The notes below the pieces were generated by a model that had not been told where the DNA came from, did no database searches, and worked only from the letters and a program-made list of their open reading frames with translations. Below, piece by piece: positions 45,866 through 55,811 of a stretch of DNA of 64,000 bases. The first letter of the stretch is position 1; each line of letters starts with the position of its first letter. The stretch covers positions 1,301,715 to 1,365,714 of the forward strand of contig NZ_CP011856.1 of assembly GCF_001029265.1 (NCBI RefSeq), written 5' to 3'. The position numbers were made by a program, and so were the translations under genes. Origin of the DNA: Spiroplasma eriocheiris (GTDB lineage Bacteria > Bacillota_I > Bacilli_A > Mycoplasmatales > Mycoplasmataceae).

Positions 45866-46714
45866 TTAAGACTCCTCTTCATTAATTTTATTATATAACA
45901 GATAGAAGTCATTTAAAGTTAAATTTTCAGAACGTAAATTATGACTATATTTTAAACTAGTTAAAATAGTTTCTGCTTGTCTTTTATTTTTTAAATAATT
46001 ACCTAAATTATTTAAAATTGTTTTTCGTTTTGTACTAAACATTGAACGAATAAATTCTAGAAATGATCCTTCATTTTTTATATCATGGTATTTTTTATTA
46101 AAAGTAAATTTTAAAACAATACTATCAACTTTTGGGACCGGAACAAAATTATTTTTGCCAACTAAAGTAACCTTCTCAATGTCACAATAAAATTGGCAAA
46201 CAATCGATAAATTATTATAACTCTTTGTATTTGGTTGAGCTAAAATTCGTTCTCCCACTTCTTTTTGCATCATCAACACAAAAGATTTTACCTTTGGATT
46301 TGTTATTTTTAATAATTTAAAAATAATTGGTGAAGTAATATAGTATGGAATGTTAGAAATAATATTAACTTCTTGAAGATTAGAAAATTCTTCAGCCACC
46401 AACTGGTCTAAATTTGTTTTTAAAATATCTTGGTGGATTACCTTAAAATTTTTAACGGTTTGATATTTATTAATAAGAAAATCAATTAAATTATCATCAA
46501 TTTCAATAGCAACAGTTTTGGCAGCTTTATAAATAATTTCCGCCGTTAAAGCTCCCATTCCCGGACCAATTTCAATAATTCCCTGGTCAGAATCACCAAG
46601 AACACTATCAATAATTAAATTAATAATATGTTTATTAGTCAAAAAATTTTGACCAAATCTTTTTTTGGCATAAATATTATGTGTTATCATTTCTTTATTT
46701 TGTTGTGCCATCAT
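45866..46714 (-). CDS. rsmA: 16S rRNA dimethyladenosine transferase
   Basis: A 282-aa methyltransferase that modifies two adjacent adenines near the 3' end of 16S rRNA. Seen: RFGQNFLTNKHI, the SAM-binding IIEIGPGMGALT, NIISNIPYYITSPI (motif IV NIPY) and the VPVPKVDSIVLKF segment. The AGGAG site lies before ATG 46714; a second ATG follows directly. The start overlaps the rnmV end by 20 bases. Confidence 0.96.
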   Translation of the reverse strand: MMAQQNKEMITHNIYAKKRFGQNFLTNKHIINLIIDSVLGDSDQGIIEIGPGMGALTAEIIYKAAKTVAIEIDDNLIDFLINKYQTVKNFKVIHQDILKTNLDQLVAEEFSNLQEVNIISNIPYYITSPIIFKLLKITNPKVKSFVLMMQKEVGERILAQPNTKSYNNLSIVCQFYCDIEKVTLVGKNNFVPVPKVDSIVLKFTFNKKYHDIKNEGSFLEFIRSMFSTKRKTILNNLGNYLKNKRQAETILTSLKYSHNLRSENLTLNDFYLLYNKINEEES

Positions 46715-47240
46715 TAATTTGCTCCTTTAAAATTTCTTGAACTTTTGTTTTATTAACCCCCATTAAATTTAATCATTTATACAAAGTTTTATTATTAACT
46801 TTTGTAAAGTGTAAATTTTGACTAAGATAATCGCGTTTTGGTTTGCTATCTACTAATATAATATAATCGTGCCAAGAAAGACTCGGTTCTTGGTTAGAAT
46901 TAAAATGAACAACACTTGCCAGGGCTTTTTTAATTGTTTCTGGAACTGCTTGGGCAATCCCAACCTTATTATTTTTAATTGCTAGATTCTTATCAATAAA
47001 AGCATGCGAACATTTATTATCTAGATAGTCACTTACTATTTGTCGAATTTTTTGGCCAGGATAATCAGGGTCAGTAAAAATTATAATTTGATGAGTTAAG
47101 CTTAACTGTTTGATGCGTTGTAAAATAGACCCATCAATTGCACTGCCATTTGTTTCAACACAAGTCAAATTTGGGTAAATACTCTGAATTTTATTGGTAT
47201 CTGTTTTACCTTCAACAATAATTATAATATTATCTCACAT
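46695..47240 (-). CDS. rnmV: Ribonuclease M5
   Basis: A 181-aa TOPRIM nuclease that matures 5S rRNA. The TOPRIM glutamate is in IIIIVEGKTDTNKI at the N-terminus, and DxD in IIFTDPDYPGQKIR (about residue 70). GAGGG precedes ATG 47240. It overlaps rsmA, the conserved rnmV-rsmA pairing. Divergent from the first mreB gene; the 131 bases between them must hold both promoters. Confidence 0.95.
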
Positions 47241-47371
47241 ATTCTCCCTCACTAAAACTAGTTGCAATATATTTTCTTTTTATTTATACCATTTTTATAG
47301 TATAATTACATTAGACTATTATATTAAAATAAATATTTTATTTATATATAAGAGTAGGAGGCAAAGAAAAG

Positions 47372-48418
47372 ATGGCTAATTATAAATTTGGAAAAGAATA
47401 TTCATTTTTAGCATTAGATTTAGGAACTGCAAATACTGTCGCGTATGTCGCTGGCCAAGGAATTGTCTATAATGAACCATCAATGATGGCATATGACACC
47501 TTAAGTAATTCATTAGTAGCATTAGGAGAAGAAGCTTATAAAATGATTGGGAAAACTCATGATCATATTAAAATGGTAACTCCTTTAGTGGACGGAGTTA
47601 TTTCGGACATGGATGCTGCACAAGACTTATTAAAACATATTTTTGGTAGATTAAAAATGACTGGTATCTGAAAAAATTCATTAGTAATCCTAGCTTGTCC
47701 TAGTGGTGTTACTGAATTAGAACGCAGTGCTTTAAAAGCAATTGCTAAGGATATGGGAGCTAGTTATGTTTTAGTTGAAGAAGAAGTTAAACTAGCCGCA
47801 TTAGGAGCCGGTATTAATATTGGACTTGCCCAAGGTAATTTAGTTATCGATATTGGGGGAGGAACAACAGATATTGCCATCTTATCAGCTGGGGATATTG
47901 TTAAGTCGAAATCAGTAAAAGTGGCAGGAAAACACTTTGATCAAGAAATCCAAAAATATATTCGGGCAGAATACAATGTTTTAATTGGAATCAGAACCGC
48001 TGAACAAATCAAAAAAGATATTGGAGCATTGGTTAAAATTGTTAATGAAAAACCAATTCGTGCTTTTGGTCGTGATATTATTACTGGTTTGCCACGAGAA
48101 GTTATGATCAAGCCAGAAGAAATTAAAAATGTGTTATTAGCACCATTCTCAAGAATTACTGATTTATTAGTGGAAGTTTTAGAAGAAACACCACCAGAAT
48201 TAGCAGGAGATGTTATTCGTAATGGAATCACCATTTGTGGAGGTGGTGCCTTAATTCGGGGAATTGTTAAATATTTTGAATCAATTTTCCAATTAAAAGT
48301 TAGAGCCGCTCAAGATCCCCTAATGTGTGTGATTGATGGGGCAAAAACTTATGAAAAAAATTTAGGCGCAGTTATTGAAAGAATCGAATTATTAGAAGCA
48401 AAAGAATATAAAATTTAA
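47372..48418 (+). CDS. mreB: MreB-family actin-like protein, first copy (MreB1/4-type)
   Basis: A 348-aa actin homologue. Phosphate-1 loop: ALDLGTANTVAYVAG; phosphate-2: DIGGGTTDIAIL; adenosine loop: GGGALIRGI. The catalytic glutamate segment VEEEVKLAALGAG and the GGGTTD threonine are intact. One UGA at about codon 101 (GIW-KN) is read as Trp. AGGAGG lies 10 bases before ATG 47372. Closest in this window to the copy at 53905 (shared VTPLVDGVI-DM-AAQDLLKH stretch). In Spiroplasma, MreB filaments lie along the inner helical ribbon and set helicity and swimming. Confidence 0.95.
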
Positions 48419-48429
48419 ATTAGAGTTAA

Positions 48430-48455
48430 AGGATGAGTAATCCTTTTTTATTTTA
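48430..48455 (+). terminator. Terminator after the first mreB
   Basis: AAAGGAT / ATCCTTT stem with a 5-base loop and a T run; lies against the stop of alkA on the other strand. Confidence 0.55.
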
Positions 48456-48457
48456 AA

Positions 48458-49345
48458 TTAATACAACACTCTTCATAAATAAAAAACAGCATAACGACAC
48501 CACTGTTGATAACGTTCTTGTAAGGCTAGTAAAAAACTATCTTCAATTTTTTCTAAATTGAGTAAGGTTTTTAAACAATTATTTAATCCTACATCTTTAA
48601 ATAAGATAACATCATTTTGTTTTAATGATCGAATCAAAATATAGTTTGCAGACCAAATCCCTAAACCTTTAATACTAGTAATAAATTTAATCTTTTCCGC
48701 GGCGGTGGAAAAACTATTAAATACTTCCTGACTAATTTCATGGTTAACAAACATTGTTGTCACTAACTTAATAGTATTAATTTTATTTTTAGATAACCTT
48801 AATTTTTGAAAATCTTCAAAACTTACTGTTTCTAATACTTTGGGAGTCGGAAAAACAAATAATGTTAAATCTTTGTGTTTAATTGCTCGCCCATATTTTT
48901 TAACAAGCTCACTTTTAATACTATAAGCAAATTTCATATTAATTTGTTGACCAATAATTGTTCACATAAATGCTTCATATAAATTTAAATAACTATACGC
49001 ACGAAAGCCAAGATGATCTTGATAAATTAACTTTAAAATCGGATCCTGGGCACTAAATAAATAAAAACCTGGTAAGTCATAATTTAAATCTAATAATTCA
49101 ATAACGTAATTTAAAATATTATCCTTCTGGTCTTGTCCTAATGGTAGGGAATGGTAAACATCAATTACCAAATTATCTAAACTAAAAATTTCTAAAACAA
49201 AAATTTCATTTTTAAATGGGAGCGCTAGCACTAAAGTTTGGTGTTGTTGATCATAATGAAAACAAATATCATCTTGATAAACAAAGAAAGTTTTTTCGTT
49301 GCTATCTCAATCATAATGATAGTTAGTCATAATTCTCGTTTTCAT
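48458..49345 (-). CDS. alkA: DNA-3-methyladenine glycosylase II-like
   Basis: A 295-aa base-excision enzyme that removes alkylated bases. An AlkA-like N-terminal domain is followed by the HhH-GPD core: LGFRAYSYLNLYEAFMWTIIGQQI, KFITSIKGLGIWSANYIL (helix-hairpin-helix), and the catalytic aspartate in NDVILFKDVGL. UGA-Trp occurs several times. AGGTG lies before ATG 49345. It is divergent from adaA-ogt with about 120 bases between, so a shared regulatory region is likely. Confidence 0.85.
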
Positions 49346-49418
49346 TCAAATCACCTCTTCTTTAACTATATCTCAAATTAACCGAAAAAACTTTACTTCT
49401 AATTCAAGAAAACTTCTT

Positions 49419-49446
49419 TTGCATTTATTATTGTGTAAAATATAAC
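49419..49446 (+). promoter_or_regulatory. Promoter of adaA-ogt
   Basis: TTGCAT (49419-49424), 16-base spacer, TATAAC (49441-49446). The predicted transcript would start near 49453, at an in-frame ATG, so translation may be leaderless or use ATG 49465. Confidence 0.5.
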
Positions 49447-49464
49447 TAAAGGATGGCGAATAGA

Positions 49465-49845
49465 ATGAAACCAACAATGAACCAGTACCAAGCAATTATT
49501 AATTGTCAAGAAAATGATGATTACTATTACGCAGTTAAAACCACAAAAATATTTTGTCGTTTTAGTTGTAAATCAAAGGCCCCAAATCTTAATAATATTT
49601 TAATTTTTGCAAAAAATTCTAAAAATCTAGCTAATTTTCGTCCTTGTAAACGTTGTGAACCGCTAAACCCTCAACCCACTAATATAATTGATAAGTTTAA
49701 AAACTATCTTAAAAATTGTCAAACAAAAATAACTCTTGAGCAATGTGCAAAAGCACTAGGTTATAATACTAGTTATTTATCAAGAAATCTTGCCCAACAC
49801 GGGATTAAATTTAAGGAGTATCTTAAAAATGAAATCAATAATTAA
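49465..49845 (+). CDS. adaA: AdaA-like methylphosphotriester-sensing regulator, short form
   Basis: A 126-aa protein with the Ada N-terminal zinc domain: YYYAVKTTKIFCRFSCKSKAP (methyl-acceptor Cys and second ligand) and NFRPCKRCEP (the C-x-x-C pair). One AraC-type helix-turn-helix follows: ITLEQCAKALGYNTSYLSRNLAQHGIKFKEYLK. Bacillus AdaA has about 210 residues and two such helices; the second one is missing here. In the family, methyl transfer to the Cys turns the protein into an activator of the repair genes. ATG 49453 or 49477 are other possible starts. It overlaps ogt by 17 bases. Confidence 0.85.
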   Translation: MKPTMNQYQAIINCQENDDYYYAVKTTKIFCRFSCKSKAPNLNNILIFAKNSKNLANFRPCKRCEPLNPQPTNIIDKFKNYLKNCQTKITLEQCAKALGYNTSYLSRNLAQHGIKFKEYLKNEINN

Positions 49846-50326
49846 GTATTGAAATACAGAAAAAAATGGTTTAACTCTAACAATTGGGACTTTTAATGAC
49901 AAAATTTGCTATCTTGGTTTACAAAATGATGAAATTACGACATGGTTTGATAATCATAAATTTATTTTAGAACACCAACCTAGCCTACTCCCAAGTGAAA
50001 TTACTCAATTACTAGATGATTTTTTTGCTAAAAAACCATTACAGCTAACTTTAGATAATTTTTATTTAACTGGCAGTGAATTTCAAAAAAAAGTTTGAAA
50101 TGAATTAATTAAAATTAAAGCTGGCGAAACAATTACTTATAGTGATCTTGCCCAAAAAATTAATCACCCAACAGCAGCCCGCGCGGTCGCTAGCGCCGTT
50201 GGAAAAAACCCCATTTTATTATTAATTCCTTGCCACCGGGTTATTGGTAAAAATAATAACCTTTATAAATTTCGTTCCGGCGGAGAAATTAAAAAGCAAC
50301 TTCTAAATTTTGAAAATAATAACTAA
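49829..50326 (+). CDS. ogt: Methylated-DNA--protein-cysteine methyltransferase
   Basis: A 165-aa suicide enzyme that removes methyl groups from O6-methylguanine. The acceptor motif IPCHRVIG, the preceding GKNPILLL, the DNA-binding GETITYSDLAQKINHPTAARAVASAVG and the C-terminal GGEIKKQLLNFE are clear. UGA-Trp three times (including KYW and KVW). AAGGAG lies inside the end of adaA, so translation is coupled. Equivalent to adaB of Bacillus. Confidence 0.95.
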
Positions 50327-50571
50327 AACTTATTGTTTTAATTTTCAAAAATTACCAAATAGAAATAAATGTTTAAAAAAAAGTTTTTATTTAAAAAAGT
50401 ATTTGTAAAACAGATTATAATATGTATAATAAAATTACTTGGTATTGATAGTAAGAAAAATATTATTTGATATCTAAGGAATAAAGAGAATATATAAGAA
50501 GTTACAAGATATTTATATTGAAATTTTATTTTTAAAATAGAATGAGGCAATATGAAAGGAGACAATCATAG

Positions 50572-51630
50572 ATGACTATAACAGACGTATTAAAAAATAC
50601 ATTTAATATTTCTCCTAAACCACCTCGTAAATTTATTGCAATTGACTTAGGGACAACAAATTCAATTGCTTACATTGGAGGAAGAGGAATTATTTATAAT
50701 GAAGCATCAGTGATGGCTTATGAAACAGGAACTAAAAAACTAGTTGCCCTAGGAGAAGATGCTCGTAAATTAATAGGAAAAACACATGATAAAATTGAAA
50801 TTTATACTCCCTTAAGAAACGGTGCAATTACTGATTTAAGAATTGCCGAAGAATTTATTCAACATATTGGAAACCGTGCCAAAGTTCAAGATGTTTGAAA
50901 AGGCTCAATTGTCTTAATTGCATGTCCAAAAAGTGTTACCGAATTAGAACGTCGCGCAATGGTTGAAATGTGTAAACATTTAGGCGCTGATCTTGTTCAA
51001 GTTGAAGAAGATACCCTAATGGCTGCGTTAGGAGCTGGGGCCAACATTTTCGCTCCAAAAGGAACTTTTATTTTAGACATTGGTGGGGGTAAAACCAGTG
51101 CGGGAATTATCTCTGCTGGGGGAATTGTTGTAAGTAAATCAATTAAAATTGCAGGAAATTATATCGACGAGGAAATTTTAAAATATATTCGGGCAAAACA
51201 TACTATCTCAATTGGAGTAGTAACTGCTGAACAAATCAAAAAACAAATTGGTTCTTTATACAAAGGCAAAGAAACAAAAAAAATGGTAATCTTTGGTCGT
51301 GATGTAGTTACTGGAATGCCAAAAGAAACCGAAATCTTAGACTCTGAAATTAGAAAATTATTAATTAGTATTTTTTCTTCAATTACTCAATTAGTTACTG
51401 ATATTTTAGAATCAACACCAGCTGAATTAGCCGGTGATGCAGTAATGAACGGGTTACTAGTCAGCGGTGGATGTGCACAAATTAGTGGATTAAAAGAATT
51501 TTTAGAAAGTTACTTCCAAATCCCAGTTAAAATTGCTAAAAATCCACAAACTGCTGTTATTGATGGATGTATCGCTTATGAAAAAGAAATTAGAGATCGC
51601 TTAATTGAAGAAAATAAAAAAAATAAATAA
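50572..51630 (+). CDS. mreB3: MreB3-type divergent actin-like protein
   Basis: A 352-aa MreB paralogue. Phosphate-1 loop: AIDLGTTNSIAYIGG; the second is DIGGGKTSAGII in place of DIGGGTTD, and the catalytic segment reads VEEDTLMAALGAG in place of VEEEVKMAA. The two substitutions (T to K and E to D) are those I recall for Spiroplasma MreB3, which is thought to hydrolyse ATP weakly. It has an N-terminal extension of about 15 residues (MTITDVLKNTFNISPKPPRK). One UGA-Trp. AAAGGAG lies before ATG 50572. It is the only copy here with these changes. Confidence 0.9.
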
Positions 51631-51651
51631 ATCACTTCATGTGATTTTTTT
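51629..51651 (+). terminator. Terminator after mreB3
   Basis: ATCAC / GTGAT stem, 5-base loop and seven T directly after the stop codon. Confidence 0.75.
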
Positions 51652-51706
51652 ATTTCACGATATAATAATTAATATAAAATAATTATCAATAAAGGATGAT
51701 TAATAA

Positions 51707-52441
51707 ATGAAAAAGATCTTAGTACTCTTAACTAGTTTAACCCTGACGAGTAGCTTAGCAAGTAATGTTACTAGTTGTTTAACCTTAGATAATCGAATCA
51801 AACAGGCTTTTACTAGTTGAACTTTTAATGCCAAAACTGATGCCCCAATTTATGGTTCAGTTTTTCGAATTAATAAAGATCCTAATTGGTATTATTATTA
51901 CTATTGGTTTATTCAACAACTATTAATTGCCTCCCAATTTAATTTAATTGATAAAACAATGTACCAACTAGTTTTAAGTGGTGATTGAAAATCCTTAGAC
52001 CCTGGAACAATTAGTATTCATAATATTGCGCCAACATGATATCCAAGAGTAATTGATAGTTTAGAACGAGAAACTGATCCCTTAAATAAGAATGATTTTA
52101 AATTAATTTACACTTATTTAACCATTTATAATCCAATCATTTTACAAGGTGGATTACTAACTAATACTTATTCAAAAGAACATAGTTCAATTAAAATTGA
52201 ATATAAAATTTCAACCAATAGCGCAATTGAAGCATACAAAAGTAAAATAAAAACAGATTATGAAAATTATTATAAACAAATAATAAATTTATATCCGGTA
52301 TTAAAAACATACATTTTAGATTTATCAACAGCTAATCAAACAATTAATACGTTAGTAGACTCCTTAATTCATGTTGAAGTAGTATTATCCCCAAATTTTA
52401 ACATTGCGTTAAATATTAACACTACTATTAATCCAATTTAA
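51707..52441 (+). CDS. Putative lipoprotein between mreB genes
   Basis: A 244-aa protein starting MKKILVLLTSLTLTSSLAS with lipobox NVTSC (Cys about residue 24). The mature part is rich in Tyr, Asn, Ile and Thr with a YYYYYW cluster (about residue 61) and three UGA-Trp codons. AAAGGATG lies before ATG 51707. No family recognised. Same strand as the mreB genes but bounded by terminator-like structures on both sides, so it is probably its own transcript. Confidence 0.8.
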
Positions 52442-52760
52442 CTATTGCTAATTTCAAGAAGTCATTAATTTTTTTATTCAACTATAAAACTCTTTATCAA
52501 CTAAAATGCTAGTAACATCTCACTTTTAAAATAATTTTTGTTATAATAATTTAAATTAAATTCTTCTAGAAGTTCTCTTGCGAAGAAGATTCCTTTTTCT
52601 TAAAATTTATGTTATAATTACTTAGTATTGTATACTCTAATATCAATGTATTAGAGTCTTGCAATCCATTTTTTACTGACATTAATAGGAAAATTTTTTA
52701 ATGTTAGATATTGTTTATGTTTATACACATTGAAAAAGAAAAAAGGGAGGAATTTTTACA
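52442..52760 (+). promoter_or_regulatory. Leader region of the third mreB gene
   Basis: This 319-bp gap holds a TTCTTC/GAAGAA hairpin followed by a T run (52561-52600, probably the lipoprotein terminator) and an extended -10 (TGT TATAAT, 52610-52618). It also holds a 9-bp hairpin ACTCTAATA/TATTAGAGT (52634-52657) in what would be a leader of about 135 nt. The ribosome-binding site GGGAGG is at its end. No coding frame. Confidence 0.55.
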
Positions 52761-53810
52761 ATGGCAGGATTTAATAGCGGCAAAAGTAAAAGACCAACTT
52801 TCGTTTCAATGGACTTAGGAACTGCAAACACACTAGTGTATGTTTCAGGTTCAGGAGTAGTTTATAACGAACCATCAATCGTAGCTTACAGAATAAAAGA
52901 AAATAGAATTATTGCTGTAGGGATCGAAGCTTATAAAATGATCGGAAAAGGTAACAAATCAATTCGTATTGTAAGACCAATGGTTGACGGAGTTATTACT
53001 GATATTAGAGCAACTGAAGCTCAATTAAGATATATCTTCGGAAAATTACGAATCTCAAAACAACTAAAACACTCAATCATGTTATTAGCATGTCCAAGTG
53101 TTATTACTGAATTAGAAAAAGCAGCGTTGAAAAAAATCGCGATGAACTTAGGGGCAACTAAAGTTTTCGTTGAAGAAGAAGTTAAAATGGCTGCCTTAGG
53201 TGGAGGAGTAGATATCTACAAACCTACTGGTAACTTAGTTGTTGATATGGGAGGGGGAACAACAGATATTGCTGTTATTGCCTCAGGAGATATCGTATTA
53301 TCGAAATCAGTAAAAGTTGCTGGAAACTATCTAAACGATGAAATGCAAAAATTCATTCGTTCACAATATGGATTAGAAGTAGGATCAAAAACAGCTGAAC
53401 AAATTAAAATTGAAATTGGTTCATTAGCAAAATACCCAGACGAAAGAAAAATGAAAGTTTATGGACGTGACGTCGTTTCAGGATTACCAAGAGAAATCGA
53501 AGTTACACCAGAAGAAGTTAGAGAGGTATTAAAAGTACCGGTATCAAGAATTATCGACTTAACAGTCCAAGTATTAGAAGAAACACCACCAGAATTGGCA
53601 GGAGATATCTTCAAAAATGGAATCACAATTTATGGAGGAGGAGCATTAATTAAGGGAATTGATCGTTACTTCACAGATACATTACAATTACCATCAAAAG
53701 TTGGTGAACAACCATTACTAGCGGTTATTAATGGTACTAAAAAATTCGAATCTGATATCTATGACATCTTACGTCAAGAACAAATGCATACTAAAGAATT
53801 AGATTACTAA
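52761..53810 (+). CDS. mreB: MreB-family actin-like protein, third copy (MreB2/5-type)
   Basis: A 349-aa actin homologue with intact active site: SMDLGTANTLVYVSG, VEEEVKMAALGGG, DMGGGTTDIAVI, GGGALIKGI. The IVRPMVDGVITDIRATEAQLRYIF stretch differs from the VTPLVDGVI-DM-AAQDLLKH of the other two canonical copies and marks a separate subgroup. No UGA codon, unlike its neighbours. Unusually it uses ATC, TTC and similar C-ending codons often, which suggests strong expression. GGGAGG lies before ATG. It is followed 94 bases later by the fourth copy. Confidence 0.95.
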   Translation: MAGFNSGKSKRPTFVSMDLGTANTLVYVSGSGVVYNEPSIVAYRIKENRIIAVGIEAYKMIGKGNKSIRIVRPMVDGVITDIRATEAQLRYIFGKLRISKQLKHSIMLLACPSVITELEKAALKKIAMNLGATKVFVEEEVKMAALGGGVDIYKPTGNLVVDMGGGTTDIAVIASGDIVLSKSVKVAGNYLNDEMQKFIRSQYGLEVGSKTAEQIKIEIGSLAKYPDERKMKVYGRDVVSGLPREIEVTPEEVREVLKVPVSRIIDLTVQVLEETPPELAGDIFKNGITIYGGGALIKGIDRYFTDTLQLPSKVGEQPLLAVINGTKKFESDIYDILRQEQMHTKELDY

Positions 53811-53904
53811 AAAAGAATATATTTAGAGAAATTCGCTTTAATTAAAAATATAGAGGTTTTTTCTTGATATAATATTTAGAGAATATATTAAGGAGGAAAT
53901 TAAC

Positions 53905-54957
53905 GTGAAACCAGAAAGACCATTTATCTCACTTGACTTGGGAACAGCTAACGTGTTAGCTTACGTTTCTGGTCAAGGGATTATCTATAATGAACCATCA
54001 TTAATGGCTTACGATACTAAAACCAATAAATTAATTGCTTTAGGGAAAGAAGCTTATGATATGATTGGAAAGACACACGACCAAATTAGAATGGTGACTC
54101 CGCTAGTTGATGGAGTTATCGCAGATATGGAAGCTGCACAAGATTTATTAAAACACGTTTTCTCAAGAATGAAAATGATGAATATTTGAAAAAATGCGGT
54201 AGTTTTACTAGCATGTCCAAGTGGAGTTACTGAATTAGAAAGAGAAGCTTTAAAAAACGTTGCCCAAGATATGGGAGCTGACTTAGTTATTATTGAAGAA
54301 GAAGCTAAAATGGCAGCAATTGGAGCAGGAATCAACATTGACTTACCACAAGGGAACTTAATCATTGATATTGGAGGAGGAACAACTGACTTAGCAATTA
54401 TTTCATCAGGAGATATTGTAGTTGCGAGAAGTATTAAAGTTGCCGGAAACCACTTTGATGATGATATCCGTAAATATATTCGTTCAGAATATAACATTGC
54501 AATTGGACAAAAAACTGCAGAAGATGTTAAAAAATACATCGGTTCATTAGTTAAATACCATAATGAACGTGCAATGCAAATTTATGGAAGAGACATTGTT
54601 TCAGGATTACCAAAAGAAGCTAAAATTAGTTCTGATGAAATTAGAAACGTTTTACTAAATGCCTTTTCTAAAATTACTGACTTAGTAATTGAATTACTGG
54701 AAAATACACCTCCGGAATTAGCAGGAGATATCATGCGTAATGGTATCACAATTTGTGGTGGGGGAGCATTAATTAGAAATATTGATAAATACTTCTTTGA
54801 TATCTTCCAATTACCAACAAGAACTGCTTCTGATCCGCTAATGTGTGTTATTGAAGGAACAAGAGCGTTTGAAAAAGTTATTAGAAAACGTATTGAAAAC
54901 GGTTACTATAACTTCAATGACAAAGGATTATTAGCTGGCATTGGGAAGAAAAAATAA
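53905..54957 (+). CDS. mreB: MreB-family actin-like protein, fourth copy (MreB1/4-type)
   Basis: A 350-aa actin homologue: SLDLGTANVLAYVSG, IEEEAKMAAIGAG, DIGGGTTDLAII, GGGALIRNI. It has the same MVTPLVDGVIADMEAAQDLLKH stretch as the copy at 47372, but a longer C-terminal tail (KRIENGYYNFNDKGLLAGIGKKK) that is basic and could contact the membrane. One UGA-Trp. The start GTG..ATG: AGGAGG lies before GTG 53905, which begins V(M)KPERPF. Forms a tandem pair with the preceding gene. Confidence 0.95.
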
Positions 54958-54972
54958 TTAACAAGATAAATT

Positions 54973-55006
54973 AAAAAAAACATTAGGTTAACCTAATGTT
55001 TTTTTT
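54973..55006. terminator. Shared terminator between mreB and tatD
   Basis: AAAAAACATTAGGTTAACCT.. is a self-complementary stem of 15 bp with A and T runs at the ends, between convergent genes. Confidence 0.8.
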
Positions 55007-55025
55007 AATATTAATTCTTAATCCG

Positions 55026-55799
55026 TTATTCTTGGATGCCAAATACTTTTTTCCCATTCCGTGAAGTAACTCTAATCATTTCTTCAACTGGAATTTTTTT
55101 TAATTCGGCTAATTTTTTAACCGTATAAGTAATAAAACGGGGGTAATTTTTTTCACCACGATAAGGATCTGGTGTTAAATATGGTGCATCAGTTTCCACT
55201 AATAATTTATTTAATGGAATTAAACGGGCCACTTCCCGTAAATTTTCAGCATTTTTAAAAGTAATATTTCCGGCAAATGAAATATAAAATCCTAAATCTA
55301 AGAATTTTTGGGCCATGACAATATCCCCACCATAACAATGCATCTCACCTTTAGTTACTTTTTCTTCTAATAAAATTTTAAAACAATCTTCGTAAGCATC
55401 ACGACAATGAATTACCACTGGTAAATCATGGGCTTTTGCAATTTTGATTTGTTTACGAAATCATTCTTTTTGTAACTCGGGTGAAACATTTTTATGGTAA
55501 TAATCTAAGCCAATTTCCCCAATTGCTATAACTTTACTGGCATTGCTTAATTCATTTAACCGTTGAATATCTGCTGAAGAATGACGAGCAACATCAGTAG
55601 GATGAATCCCGACCGTTGCATAAACACTATCATACTGTAAAGCTTGGCGAACTGCCGCTTCGCTTGATTCAATATCATAGCCAACATTATTTAATAATAC
55701 AACCCCACTAATTCTTGCCTCTTCAATAGTTTCTGATGTTTCATCAACATTATATTCTTCTGACATTAAATGACAATGTGTATCAAAGATCCCAGCCAT
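55026..55799 (-). CDS. tatD: TatD family metal-dependent deoxyribonuclease
   Basis: A 257-aa TIM-barrel hydrolase. Metal ligands are in FDTHCHL (residues 5-11), IGEIGLDYYH (about 92), VVIHCRDA (about 128), MHCYGG (about 152) and VETDAPYLTP (about 204). One UGA-Trp. It lies 12 bases after the mnmE stop, so they are co-transcribed. The family has DNase activity, perhaps in DNA turnover or repair. Confidence 0.95.
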
Positions 55800-55811
55800 A
55801 TATTTTTCCTC

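Noticed and set aside
47372..54957. TGA codons in three mreB genes as nonsense mutations.
   Set aside because: TGA is at conserved Trp-like places in polA, mnmE, rpmH and many others, so it is a sense codon here.
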